Shown here one piece after another: positions 1 through 7,949 of a stretch of 64,000 nucleotides of DNA (position 1 is the first letter of the stretch; every line of letters begins with the position of its first letter). Both the position numbers and the translations under genes were made by a program. Source of the DNA: Streptomyces sp. AA1529. GTDB taxonomy: Bacteria > Actinomycetota > Actinomycetes > Streptomycetales > Streptomycetaceae. The stretch is from contig NZ_ALAP01000098.1 of the NCBI RefSeq assembly GCF_000280905.1, positions 57,116 through 121,115 on the forward strand. The letters run 5' to 3'. Below the pieces are notes generated by a model, which was not told where the DNA came from, searched no databases, and was given only the letters and a program-made list of their open reading frames with translations.

Positions 1-1
1 G

Positions 2-1537
2 GACGAGCCCCGGACCGCCGCCCAGCCGGCCCCGCCGGAGGCGGAAGCCGCCGCGGCGGCTCCCGGCAGACCGGCGTCGCCTCCGGCGCCCCCCGCCGCC
101 ACCACGGCGAACCCGTGGGCGACTGCCTCGGCCGCGCCGCCCGCCGCGGGCACGTCCGGCACGCAGGCACCGGCACCGAGCCCGGCGGAGAGCGAGCCCG
201 AGCGCACCCGGCAGCAGCCGATGCCGGGCAGCCCGGAGGCGGCGGGGAGCGGTGGCGGTCAGCAGCAGCCGCTGGACCTGCTGGCGCAGCTCACCAACAG
301 CCCGCCGCCGCCCGAGACGCCGATGCGCACCTTCACCCGCCGGTTGAAGATCTGGACGCCGCTGGTGCTGCTCCTCGTCGTGGTCTTCGTCGTCGTGCAG
401 GCGGTGCGCCCGCTGCCGGATCCGGAGCTGTCGATGACGGCTTCCGGCACGTACACCTTCAAGGGCTCCGAGCCCGCCATGCCCTGGCCCTCCGAGGGGC
501 AGGCGGTGATCGACGTGGACGGTCTCGGTTCGTTCGGCAGCCACGGCAAGCAGAAGCCGGTGCCGATCGCGAGCGTCGCGAAGGTGATGACCGCCTACGT
601 CATACTGCGCGATCACCCGGTCAAGAAGGGCTCGAAGGGCGAGATGATCCCTGTCGACCAGAAGGCCGAGGACGAGGCGGGGCTGAGCGCGCAGAACGAG
701 TCGACCGTCAAGGTCGAGGCCGGTGACAAGATCACGCAGCGCGAGGCGCTCGACGCCATCATGATCGCCTCCGCGAACAACGTGGCCCGGCTGCTGGCGC
801 GTTGGGACGCCGGGTCGGAGAAGGCGTTCGTGAAGAAGATGAACGCGGCCGCCGAGGACCTGGGCATGACCAACTCGCACTACACCGACCCCAGCGGACT
901 GACCGCCTCGACGGTGAGCACCGCCGCCGACCAGGTCAAGCTGGGCAAGAAGGTGATGGAGAGCCCGCTGTTCCGCGAGGTGGTGCGGCAGCCCTCCTAC
1001 CAGGACGCCAACGGCAAGAACCAGTCCAACTGGAACAGGCTGGTTCCGATGGACGGTGTCGTGGGCATCAAGACGGGCACGACGACCAAGGCGGGCGGCA
1101 ATCTGCTGTTCGCGGCGGAGAAGGAGATCGGAGGCACCAAGCAGTTGATCATCGGCGCGGTGCTGGGCCAGTACCAGCCCTCGATCCTGGACACCGTGCT
1201 CGCAGCGAGCAAGAAGCTGATCGATGCCGGCCAGGACGCGCTCACCGCGCGGAAGGTGGTCGAGAAGGGCCAGGTCGTCGGCTATGTGGACGATCAGTTG
1301 GGCAATCGGACCCCCGTGGTGGCCACCAAGGACGTGACCGCCGTGGGCTGGCCCGGCCTCAAGGTGAAGCTCGCACTGACCGACAGCGGGAAGGCGATCC
1401 CGCACGAGGCCGGTCCGGGCACCAAGGTCGGCAGCCTGACCGCCGGTGACGGTCCGGGCCAGGTCAAGGTGCCCGTCGCGCTGCAGGACGACCTGACGGA
1501 GCCCGGGTTCGGGGACAAGCTGGCCCGCGTCGGCTGA
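2..1537 (+). CDS. dacA: D-alanyl-D-alanine carboxypeptidase (S11/PBP5 family), 5' end outside window
   Basis: Low-molecular-weight penicillin-binding protein that removes the terminal D-Ala from peptidoglycan stem peptides outside the membrane. The frame is open from base 2, so the true start lies upstream. The visible N-terminus is a long Ala/Pro-rich cytoplasmic region, followed by one membrane anchor (about bases 348-405) and then the catalytic domain. The three active-site motifs are present: SVAK at 572-583, SAN at 770-778 and KTG at 1070-1078. The end of the protein has a PBP5-like C-terminal domain. The Ala/Pro-rich N-terminal extension is common in streptomycete members. The family is clear; the symbol is by family, not by orthology. 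Confidence 0.9.
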   Translation, partial: DEPRTAAQPAPPEAEAAAAAPGRPASPPAPPAATTANPWATASAAPPAAGTSGTQAPAPSPAESEPERTRQQPMPGSPEAAGSGGGQQQPLDLLAQLTNSPPPPETPMRTFTRRLKIWTPLVLLLVVVFVVVQAVRPLPDPELSMTASGTYTFKGSEPAMPWPSEGQAVIDVDGLGSFGSHGKQKPVPIASVAKVMTAYVILRDHPVKKGSKGEMIPVDQKAEDEAGLSAQNESTVKVEAGDKITQREALDAIMIASANNVARLLARWDAGSEKAFVKKMNAAAEDLGMTNSHYTDPSGLTASTVSTAADQVKLGKKVMESPLFREVVRQPSYQDANGKNQSNWNRLVPMDGVVGIKTGTTTKAGGNLLFAAEKEIGGTKQLIIGAVLGQYQPSILDTVLAASKKLIDAGQDALTARKVVEKGQVVGYVDDQLGNRTPVVATKDVTAVGWPGLKVKLALTDSGKAIPHEAGPGTKVGSLTAGDGPGQVKVPVALQDDLTEPGFGDKLARVG

Positions 1538-1727
1538 ACCATTCCGTGCCGCACTGCGTCCCCCGTTCCGGTCGGCATTTCCGGCTCACGGCTCGCCCGA
1601 GCCCCGCGCGACCCGCGGCGTATGCGCCGCAGCGCGTGGGGCAGGGGGCGAGCGCGGGGGTGTCGTCCGGTAACGTCGTGCGGATCTGTGCCGCACATCC
1701 GTACGGGGAGGACTGGGAGAGAGCGCA

Positions 1728-3875
1728 GTGGCCACTGTGCACCCATCGCGGACGCCGGAGTCGGAGCCTGACCCCGGCGCCGGTGAGATAGCCGGGAGTC
1801 CGGGCGTGGACGACGCCACGGGCACCGTTCGCACACCCGTTCCCGGGCAGCGCCCGGAGCGGAAGCAGCCGGTGCCGGAAGGCGAAACGGCCGAGAGCGC
1901 GGCGGTTGCGGACCGGTCCGCAACCGCCCCGGAGACCTCCGGCGGCGGGACGGACGAGACCTTCGGGGCCGCGGCCGGCCGCGAGGACTCCGCAACCGGG
2001 ACCGGCGGCGAGGACTCCGGGACCGGTTCGGGGACGGGGCCCGGCGCGGAGACGCGCACCGCCTCGGAGCCCCCCGGGCACGGCACGGACACCGCGTCGC
2101 CGGGCGGGGCCCGGCAGCGTCGCCGCCAAGCGGTCACCCGGCCGCTCCCCGTCGTCGGCATCACGCTGGCCGTCGCGGTGCTCCTCCATCTGCTCTGGCT
2201 GTGGTTCCTCGCCAGCGGCGGCGGCGACCTGGCCGCGCAGGACGCCTGGGCCGAGTTCGCGGGCGAGCACCCGGGCTCCGCCTACAACCTCGCCTGGTAC
2301 GGCGGGCTGCACCCCTTCTCCTACAGCGTCATCTCGCCCTACCTGATGGCCGTCATCGGGGTCCGCACCACGCTGATGGTCTCCGGAGTGCTGTCGGCGG
2401 GCCTGCTGTCGCTGCTGCTCGCCCGCACGGTGTCTCGGCCGCTGGTGCCCTCGCTGTGGGGCGCCTTCGCCTTCGCGTGCAACGCCGCCTCCGGGCGGGT
2501 CACCTTCGCGCTCGGGGTGCTGTTCGGGCTCGGGGCCGTGGCGGTCGTGTGGACCTGGCCGGCCCGCTGGCGCGGCGGGCGGGCGAGCCGGCCCGCGCGG
2601 TACACGCGGGCGGCGCTCGCGGTGCTGCTGGCCGCGCTGGCGACGGCGGCCAGCCCGGTCGCCGGGCTGTTCCTGGAGGTGGTGGCCGCCTCGCTGCTGC
2701 TGGCCCGCCGGCCCGCCGCGATGTTCGCGGTCGCCCTCCCGCCCCCGGCGGTCGTGGCCTGCTCGGCGCTGCTCTTCCCGTTCACCGGTGTGCAGCCGAT
2801 GCCGTTCGTGTCGCTGATCTTCCCCGTCCTGGGCGCCGTCGCCGTCGTCCTGCTGGTCCCCAGGAGCTGGACGGCGGTGCGGGTCGGGGGCGCCATCTAC
2901 ACCCTGGGCATCGTGCTGACCTGGGCGATCCCCTCGCAGGTCGGCTCCAATGTGGAACGGCTGGGGCTGCTGTTCGGCGGTGTGGCGCTGCTGGCGGCCG
3001 TGCCGATCGTGGTGGGGCAGGGATGGCAGCCGTGGAAGTCCCGCCGCGGACTGGCCATGGCGCTGGCGCTGCTGGTGACGTTCGGCTGGCAGATCGGCAA
3101 GCCCACCTGGGACGTACTGCACACCACGCCCGACACCGACTGGTCCCGCGAGCTGAAACCGCTGCTCACCCAGCTCAGGAAGGCGGAGGCCGACCGGGCC
3201 CGGGTCGAGGTCGTGCCGGTCAACAGCCATCGGGAGGCGTCGGCCCTCGCGCCGTACGTCAACCTGGCCCGCGGCTGGAACCGGCAGGCCGACCTGGAGC
3301 GCAACCCGCTCTTCTACGAGAAGGACCTCAGCCCCGAGCGCTACCACGCCTGGCTGCGGCGCTGGGCCGTGCACTACGTCGTCCTCCCCGCCGACCCGCC
3401 CGACATCGCCGGGGGCGTCGCCGAGGCCAAGCTGGTGGGGGAGGGCCAGCCGTATCTGAAGGAGATCTGGTCCGACGACAGCTGGCGGCTCTTCCGGGTC
3501 AAGGATCCGGTGCCGCTGGTCGACGCCTCCGCGTCGGTGGAGCGCGCCGACGCGGAGAGCGTGACCGTGCGGGTGCGGGAGAGCGGGCGCGTGCTCGTGC
3601 GGGTGCCCTACTCGCCGTGGCTCGGACTCGTCGACGCGGACGGCGACCGGGTGGCGCCGCCCTCCCACGACGGCGAGAACCTCAACGGCTGCCTGCGCAA
3701 GGCCGAGCCCACCTTCGGCGGCCCGCCCCCGGAGGGGCAGGACAAGCCGGTCCTGGACACCTGGACGGTGCTGGACGCGCCGCGCCCGGGGGTCTACCGG
3801 ATCGCGGCCCCCTACAAGCTGCCGCGCGGTACACCGTGCCCCGAGAACGAGGACGACGGGGACTCCGGCGACTGA
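1728..3875 (+). CDS. Polytopic membrane protein of unknown function, 715 aa
   Basis: Integral membrane protein that I cannot assign to a reaction. The first ~135 residues are charged, Thr/Gly/Glu-rich and probably disordered. From about residue 138 there are around ten hydrophobic segments reaching to about residue 450. The last ~250 residues are mostly hydrophilic with scattered Trp and Tyr, as in an extracellular domain. The arrangement resembles GT-C type membrane glycosyltransferases, but I see no diagnostic DD/DE motif, so this is only a suggestion. The GTG start at 1728 lies about 190 bp after the carboxypeptidase on the same strand, with GGGAGAG upstream. Its position suggests an envelope role. 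Confidence 0.75.
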   Translation: MATVHPSRTPESEPDPGAGEIAGSPGVDDATGTVRTPVPGQRPERKQPVPEGETAESAAVADRSATAPETSGGGTDETFGAAAGREDSATGTGGEDSGTGSGTGPGAETRTASEPPGHGTDTASPGGARQRRRQAVTRPLPVVGITLAVAVLLHLLWLWFLASGGGDLAAQDAWAEFAGEHPGSAYNLAWYGGLHPFSYSVISPYLMAVIGVRTTLMVSGVLSAGLLSLLLARTVSRPLVPSLWGAFAFACNAASGRVTFALGVLFGLGAVAVVWTWPARWRGGRASRPARYTRAALAVLLAALATAASPVAGLFLEVVAASLLLARRPAAMFAVALPPPAVVACSALLFPFTGVQPMPFVSLIFPVLGAVAVVLLVPRSWTAVRVGGAIYTLGIVLTWAIPSQVGSNVERLGLLFGGVALLAAVPIVVGQGWQPWKSRRGLAMALALLVTFGWQIGKPTWDVLHTTPDTDWSRELKPLLTQLRKAEADRARVEVVPVNSHREASALAPYVNLARGWNRQADLERNPLFYEKDLSPERYHAWLRRWAVHYVVLPADPPDIAGGVAEAKLVGEGQPYLKEIWSDDSWRLFRVKDPVPLVDASASVERADAESVTVRVRESGRVLVRVPYSPWLGLVDADGDRVAPPSHDGENLNGCLRKAEPTFGGPPPEGQDKPVLDTWTVLDAPRPGVYRIAAPYKLPRGTPCPENEDDGDSGD

Positions 3876-3959
3876 GCCGCACCGAGATGTACTGAGCCGT
3901 ACCGAGCCGTACCGAGGCCTATCGCTGCGGGGAGCCGGCGGGGACGGCGTCCCGGGCCG

Positions 3960-4343
3960 TCATTCGCCGCCGTAGTGCCGGGTGATGATCTCCAGGACGT
4001 GTCCGTCCGGGTCGAGCCAGTAGACACCGCGGCCCCCGTCGTTGCGGTTGATCTCACCGGGGCGGGTGCGCGTCGGGTCGGCGTAGTAGGTGAGCCCCGC
4101 CTCCTCGATCCGGCCGAAGACGAGGTCGAACTCCTCCTCGGAGACGAGGAAGGCGTAGTGCTGCGGCGTGATCGGGTTCTTCCCCGCGTCGGCGAAGTCG
4201 AGCGCCACGTCGTTCGCGGTGACCACCGGCAGGAACGGGCCGAACTGGGGCCGCACCTCCAAGCCCAGCAGATCGGCGAGGAACTGCGCGGACCGCTTCT
4301 TGTCGCTGGCGTACACGATCGTGTGGTTGAGCTGGACCGGCAT
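3960..4343 (-). CDS. VOC family protein (glyoxalase/bleomycin-resistance fold), 127 aa
   Basis: Small metalloenzyme-fold protein of the vicinal oxygen chelate superfamily. The start MPVQLNHTIVYASDK is chosen because AAGGAG sits 7 nt upstream of the ATG at 4343; the frame also extends upstream without a ribosome site. A VOC beta-alpha-beta-beta-beta module is visible, ending with the typical GVYWLDPDGHVLEIITR strand whose Glu is a metal-ligand position. The substrate cannot be read from sequence. The gene is convergent with the membrane protein gene and follows the TetR gene on the same strand across 136 bp. Confidence 0.85.
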   Translation of the reverse strand: MPVQLNHTIVYASDKKRSAQFLADLLGLEVRPQFGPFLPVVTANDVALDFADAGKNPITPQHYAFLVSEEEFDLVFGRIEEAGLTYYADPTRTRPGEINRNDGGRGVYWLDPDGHVLEIITRHYGGE

Positions 4344-4479
4344 CCCGTGTCTCCTTCTGGATCGGGTATGGGCCGGGGCCCGGTGTCCGGTACCCGGTAG
4401 GCCCCTCGCCCGGTACAACTCCGGTTCCGGCGCCGGAATGCCGGGGTCCGCCCCGGACCTTGGTCGTAGGACCGCGGAC

Positions 4480-5232
4480 TCAGCCTCCGCCCGCGCGGCC
4501 GTGCCCCTTCCCGCGCTCGTCCCCGTTCCCGCGCTCGTCCCCGTTCCCGTGCCCGTCCCCGCTCCTGCGCTCGTGCTCGTGCTCGTCCCCGTTCCCGTGT
4601 CCGTCCCGGCCCCCGCCCTCGGCCAGCCGGCGGACGATCCGGCGCAGCTGTTCGGTGTAGAACTCCCGGAACTCCGAGGACGCCGGGTCCATGCCGAGCA
4701 CCGAGCGGACCGTCTGCGGGGTCACCGCGGGGGTGGCGACGGCGCCCATCAGCAGCAGGAGGACGGCGCCGGGATCGAGCTCCGCCGCGATCTCGCCCGC
4801 CTGCTTGCGGCGTTCCATGTCCGACAGGTCCTCGCGTTCGGCCTCCGGCTCCGCGCCCGTCAGCCCCGTCCAGGCGGACAGCCGGGGGCCGCGGGGGTCG
4901 TCGAGGGCCAGGTGCAGATAGCGCGCCATCACCTCGTCCAGCGGTGCGTCCGGCCGGTTGAACGTCTCCTCGCGCCGGGCCCAGCGCCGGTTCAGCGCGT
5001 TCCACAGCCCTTCCTTGCCGCCGAAGTGGTAGGCGATCAACTGCTTGTTGAGTCCCGCCCGGTCGGCGATGTCCTGGACCCGGGCGCCGGCGTACCCCTT
5101 GGCGGCGAACTCGTCCATCGCCGCGTCCAGCAGCCGTCGGCAGGAGCGCTCGGGGTCGAGCTTGCGCTCCTCGGCGCGTGGCGCACGGCGCGGGCGGCGG
5201 GAGTCGGGCGGGGGTGCGGATGCGTCGCTCAC
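4480..5232 (-). CDS. TetR/AcrR family transcriptional regulator with repetitive C-terminal tail
   Basis: One-component repressor of 250 aa. An N-terminal HTH is visible (LLDAAMDEFAAKGYAGARVQDI, then AGLNKQLIAYHFGGKEGL), followed by a helical ligand-binding domain. The GTG at 5232 is chosen because the HTH begins about 30 residues later. The last ~35 residues are a low-complexity Gly/His/Asn/Asp/Glu tail (GHGNGDERGNGDERGKGHG) encoded by imperfect tandem repeats. The gene is divergent from an NmrA-like reductase, and two identical operator-like sites lie in the intergenic DNA, so repression of that reductase and autoregulation are likely (inference). Confidence 0.88.
   Translation of the reverse strand: MSDASAPPPDSRRPRRAPRAEERKLDPERSCRRLLDAAMDEFAAKGYAGARVQDIADRAGLNKQLIAYHFGGKEGLWNALNRRWARREETFNRPDAPLDEVMARYLHLALDDPRGPRLSAWTGLTGAEPEAEREDLSDMERRKQAGEIAAELDPGAVLLLLMGAVATPAVTPQTVRSVLGMDPASSEFREFYTEQLRRIVRRLAEGGGRDGHGNGDEHEHERRSGDGHGNGDERGNGDERGKGHGRAGGG
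4505..4622. repeat. Imperfect tandem repeats of CGCTCGTCCCCGTTCCCG type
   Basis: Several imperfect copies of an 18-nt unit (CGCTCGTCCCCGTTCCCG and variants). They lie inside the 3' end of the TetR gene and encode its GDERGNGDERG tail. The tail has probably grown by slippage or unequal crossing-over. Confidence 0.7.
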
Positions 5233-5262
5233 GAGGTCCAGCGTAGCCGCAGCTCCAGCTGG

Positions 5263-5300
5263 TTCATCTATTCGGTTGATTTCTTCATCCAGTTGGTTGA
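5263..5300. promoter_or_regulatory. Two identical operator-like sites, TTCATC-N5-GGTTGA
   Basis: TTCATC-N5-GGTTGA occurs at 5263-5279 and again at 5284-5300, exactly 21 bp apart, which is two helical turns. Each is an imperfect inverted repeat. They lie between the divergent TetR gene (start 5232) and reductase gene (start 5426). Probably the TetR binding sites (inference). Confidence 0.6.
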
Positions 5301-5425
5301 AGAATGTGTGGCGGGGCGTCCCGCTGCCGCAGGAGCCGGAACGGGCCCCGTGTCGGAAGCCAACGCCGTACGGCCGCCGAGGTGTCGGCAGCGCCGTACG
5401 AGCCGTCGTAGCAAGGGGGAACAGC

Positions 5426-6277
5426 ATGATTCTGGTGACCGGAGCGACCGGGAACGTCGGCCGACCGCTCGTCGAGCGCCTCACCGCCACAGGACACAAG
5501 GTCCGCGGTCTGACGAGGTCCCCGGACCGCGCCCGGCTGCCCGACGGCGCCCTACCGGTCGCGGCCGACGACCTCGGCGCCGCACTGGACGGCGCAGACG
5601 CCGTCTTCCTGAACCCCGCCGCGTTCTGGCGCGGCACCGGCGAACTGCTGCGGCTGGCGTCCGAACGCGGAGTGCGGCGGGTGGTGACCCTGTCCTCGTC
5701 CTCGGTCGTGTCCTCGGCCATGCCGCTGGAGCCGGACAACCCCATCGCCGAGCACCACCGGACGATGGAGGCCGAGGTGGAGGAGGCCGCGGCAGCCGCC
5801 GGTATGGCGTGGACCCACCTGCGGCCCGGCGCGTTCGCCACCAACACCCTCGCGTGGGCGGAGTCCCTGCGGCGGGACGGCGTACTGCGCGCCGCCTACG
5901 CCGGAGCGCACGCGGCGCCCCTCCACGAGGACGACATCGCCGCTGTCGCCGCCCTCGCGCTCACCGGGGAGCTGGCGGGCGACGGCCCCACCCCCGTGCT
6001 GACCGGCCCCGAATCGCTGACCCAGGAGGACCAGCTCCGACTCCTCGCGGAGGCGACCGGGCGGAGTCTGCGGTTCGAGGAGATTCCGCACGCGGAGGCC
6101 CGCGCCGACATGATCGCCGCCGGTACGCCGGGTGAGTTCGCCGATGTCCTGCTCCAGCTCGCCGCGTGCTCGGTCGACGTCCCCGCGGAGGTGTCACCGG
6201 GAGTCGAGCAGCTCACCGGCAGCCCCGGACGCAGCTTCGCGCAGTGGGCCCGCGACCACGTGGCGGACTTCCGCTGA
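5426..6277 (+). CDS. NmrA-like NAD(P)-binding oxidoreductase, 283 aa
   Basis: Atypical short-chain reductase. The N-terminal Rossmann motif GATGNVG sits at residues 6-12, followed by beta-alpha repeats; there is no YxxxK catalytic dyad, as usual for NmrA/SDR75-type proteins related to quinone reductase QOR2. The ATG at 5426 follows an AAGGGGGA ribosome site. The gene is divergent from the TetR gene, and the pairing suggests an inducible response to an electrophile or quinone-like compound. That role is inference; the fold is clear. Confidence 0.85.
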   Translation: MILVTGATGNVGRPLVERLTATGHKVRGLTRSPDRARLPDGALPVAADDLGAALDGADAVFLNPAAFWRGTGELLRLASERGVRRVVTLSSSSVVSSAMPLEPDNPIAEHHRTMEAEVEEAAAAAGMAWTHLRPGAFATNTLAWAESLRRDGVLRAAYAGAHAAPLHEDDIAAVAALALTGELAGDGPTPVLTGPESLTQEDQLRLLAEATGRSLRFEEIPHAEARADMIAAGTPGEFADVLLQLAACSVDVPAEVSPGVEQLTGSPGRSFAQWARDHVADFR

Positions 6278-6373
6278 CCCGTGGAGGGCTTCCGCCGAAG
6301 TGCGCCGTCGCCTCCCGTGCGGGGCGCGCGGAGGCGGCGGGCACCTGCGGCCGGTACCCGTGCGGCCACTTGT

Positions 6374-6397
6374 GCGGCCACCCGTGCGGGTGGCCGC
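6374..6397. terminator. Bidirectional hairpin between convergent genes
   Basis: Perfect 10-bp stem, GCGGCCACCC / GGGTGGCCGC with loop GTGC, between the 3' ends of the reductase (+) and VOC (-) genes. There is no T-tract, which is common for actinobacterial terminators. Confidence 0.55.
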
Positions 6398-6407
6398 AGG
6401 CCGCCGC

Positions 6408-6812
6408 TCAGCCCTGGAGGGCAGCCGGGTCCATCCACATGACCTCCCAGATGTGGCCGTCCGGGTCGGTGAAGGAGCGCCCGTACATCGGGCCCTGCTC
6501 CATCGGGTCACCGTGCGCCGCCGCCCCGGCCGCCAGAGCGGAGTCCACCAGCGTGTCGACGTCCGCGCGGCTGTCGGCCGACAGGCACACCAGCACCTCG
6601 CTGGTCCGCGCGGTGTCGGGGATCTCCCGCTGCGAGAAGGACGTGAAGAACGGCTCCACCAGCAGCATCACGAAGATGTCGTCGCTCACCACCATGCAGG
6701 TGGCGTTCTCGTCCGTGAACTGCGGGTTGAAGGAGAAACCGCATGCGGTGAAGAACTCGACGCTGCGGTCCAGGTCCTTCACCGGCAGGTTGACGAAGAT
6801 CTTCCGGGACAT
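6408..6812 (-). CDS. VOC family protein, 134 aa
   Basis: Glyoxalase-fold protein beginning MSRKIFVNLPVKDLDRSVEF. This opening, the FDIFVMLL-like strand and the terminal DPDGHIWEVMWMDP motif match the streptomycete VOC subfamily usually annotated as glyoxalase/bleomycin resistance or extradiol dioxygenase-like. The ATG at 6812 has AGAAGAGG upstream. It stands alone, convergent with the NmrA-like gene. The function cannot be narrowed further. Confidence 0.88.
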   Translation of the reverse strand: MSRKIFVNLPVKDLDRSVEFFTACGFSFNPQFTDENATCMVVSDDIFVMLLVEPFFTSFSQREIPDTARTSEVLVCLSADSRADVDTLVDSALAAGAAAHGDPMEQGPMYGRSFTDPDGHIWEVMWMDPAALQG

Positions 6813-7061
6813 GGTGTGCCTCTTCTCTGCGCTGCTCCGCGCGTTCGGGCGCCACTCGGCGACGCCCCTCGGGACCGTCCCTCCTCCCGCGGCGGGGTGG
6901 AAGGCGCTACACAGGTTGGACGGCGCGCGACGGCAGAACTCATCGCAGCCGGGAAAGATTCTTCGCGGAATTTTCGGAAGCCCGTCCGAGGCACGCCGGA
7001 AGCCCGCCGAAGCCGCCGCCCGCACCGCCCACGGCGGTCGCCTCCCGGTGGTCGCCTCCCC

Positions 7062-7101
7062 GCGGTGACCCCGTGCGGTGACCCCCTTGCGGTGACCCCG
7101 T
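7062..7101. repeat. Three short tandem copies of GCGGTGACCCCGT
   Basis: Three 13-14 nt units starting at 7062, 7075 and 7089, the middle one imperfect, at the 3' end of the flavoprotein gene and upstream of the VOC gene. No function is visible. Confidence 0.6.
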
Positions 7102-7105
7102 GCGG

Positions 7106-7726
7106 TCAGCGGCGGCCCGCTCCGCCGCTCTCCGCCGGAGGCGCCTCGTCCGTCTCCCCCGGGGCCGCCTCGCGGGGGCCGGGCGCGGCTGCCACCGCCT
7201 CGGCCGCGGCTGTCAGCGCGCACTCCCAGGGGAACGCGTCCGGGCGGCCTTCGCCGGGCGGGTTCGGGGTGAAGCCCTCCGCTCCGTACAGCACCCGTAC
7301 TCCGGCGCTGCTCAGGGTCTCGAGGGAGCGCGCGAACTGCGGGTGACGGGCGTAGGCCGCGTTCACGCACGGCATCGTCACCAGCGGGACGCCCTTGCCG
7401 ATCGCCTCGGCGGCGAACCCGACGACGAACTTCTCCGTGAGCCCCAGAGCCCACTGGTTGACCGTGTTGAAGGTCGCGGGTGCCACCACGGCGGCCGTCG
7501 CGGGCGGCCAGACGTCTGGCCCACCGGGCACCTTGTAGCGGGAGCGCACCGGATGTCCCGTCCGCCGCTCCAGCTCCGGGAGCTCTGCCGCCAGCCAGTG
7601 GGCCGCGGTGGGGGTCAGCCCCAGGCACACGTCCCAGCCGCCCCGTTGGGCGCTGCGGACGACGTCGGCGATCCGCAGCACGGGTGGCGCCGCGCAGCCG
7701 AGCAGGTACAGGACGCGTGAAGCCAT
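7106..7726 (-). CDS. Flavoprotein of the HFCD (PPC-decarboxylase-like) family, 206 aa
   Basis: The sequence resembles homo-oligomeric flavin-containing Cys decarboxylases such as Dfp/EpiD. An N-terminal Rossmann-like strand (VLYLLGCAAPPV) is followed by the flavin-site segment VVAPATFNTVNQWALG. The protein is a stand-alone flavoprotein, not a full CoaBC fusion. The ATG at 7726 was chosen because the fold begins two residues later; a frame of 20 more codons is open upstream without a clear ribosome site. The gene is divergent from an XRE regulator across 223 bp, suggesting it is that regulator's target or partner. The substrate is unknown. Confidence 0.8.
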   Translation of the reverse strand: MASRVLYLLGCAAPPVLRIADVVRSAQRGGWDVCLGLTPTAAHWLAAELPELERRTGHPVRSRYKVPGGPDVWPPATAAVVAPATFNTVNQWALGLTEKFVVGFAAEAIGKGVPLVTMPCVNAAYARHPQFARSLETLSSAGVRVLYGAEGFTPNPPGEGRPDAFPWECALTAAAEAVAAAPGPREAAPGETDEAPPAESGGAGRR

Positions 7727-7841
7727 GCCGCATTTCACCACGAAGCCTGCGACCGGTGCGGCCGCGCAGCCCGCAACGGCCCGCACGCCGACGGCATCCG
7801 CCGCCGCTCGTGCACCCCGGCGCGGTTTTCACACCGCGGCG

Positions 7842-7874
7842 CACTCGTGCAACTCGACTGCACCCGATCGAGTG
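7842..7874. promoter_or_regulatory. Candidate operator in flavoprotein/XRE divergent region
   Basis: CACTCG at 7842-7847 and CGAGTG at 7869-7874 form an inverted pair. Inside it, GTGC (7847-7850) and GCAC (7860-7863) form a second one. Nested dyads in a divergent region are typical of operators, but no family signature can be assigned. Confidence 0.35.
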
Positions 7875-7949
7875 GTGCTCGCGGCTGAAATCCGCCGCTG
7901 CCGCTCACCGTGCGTACGTTTCCGGGGCCATCGAGGAACGGAGCCGCGG

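Noticed and set aside
1464..3668. 734-codon minus frame opposite the membrane protein
   Set aside because: Low-complexity Arg/Gly/His/Gln-rich shadow with no recognisable segment.
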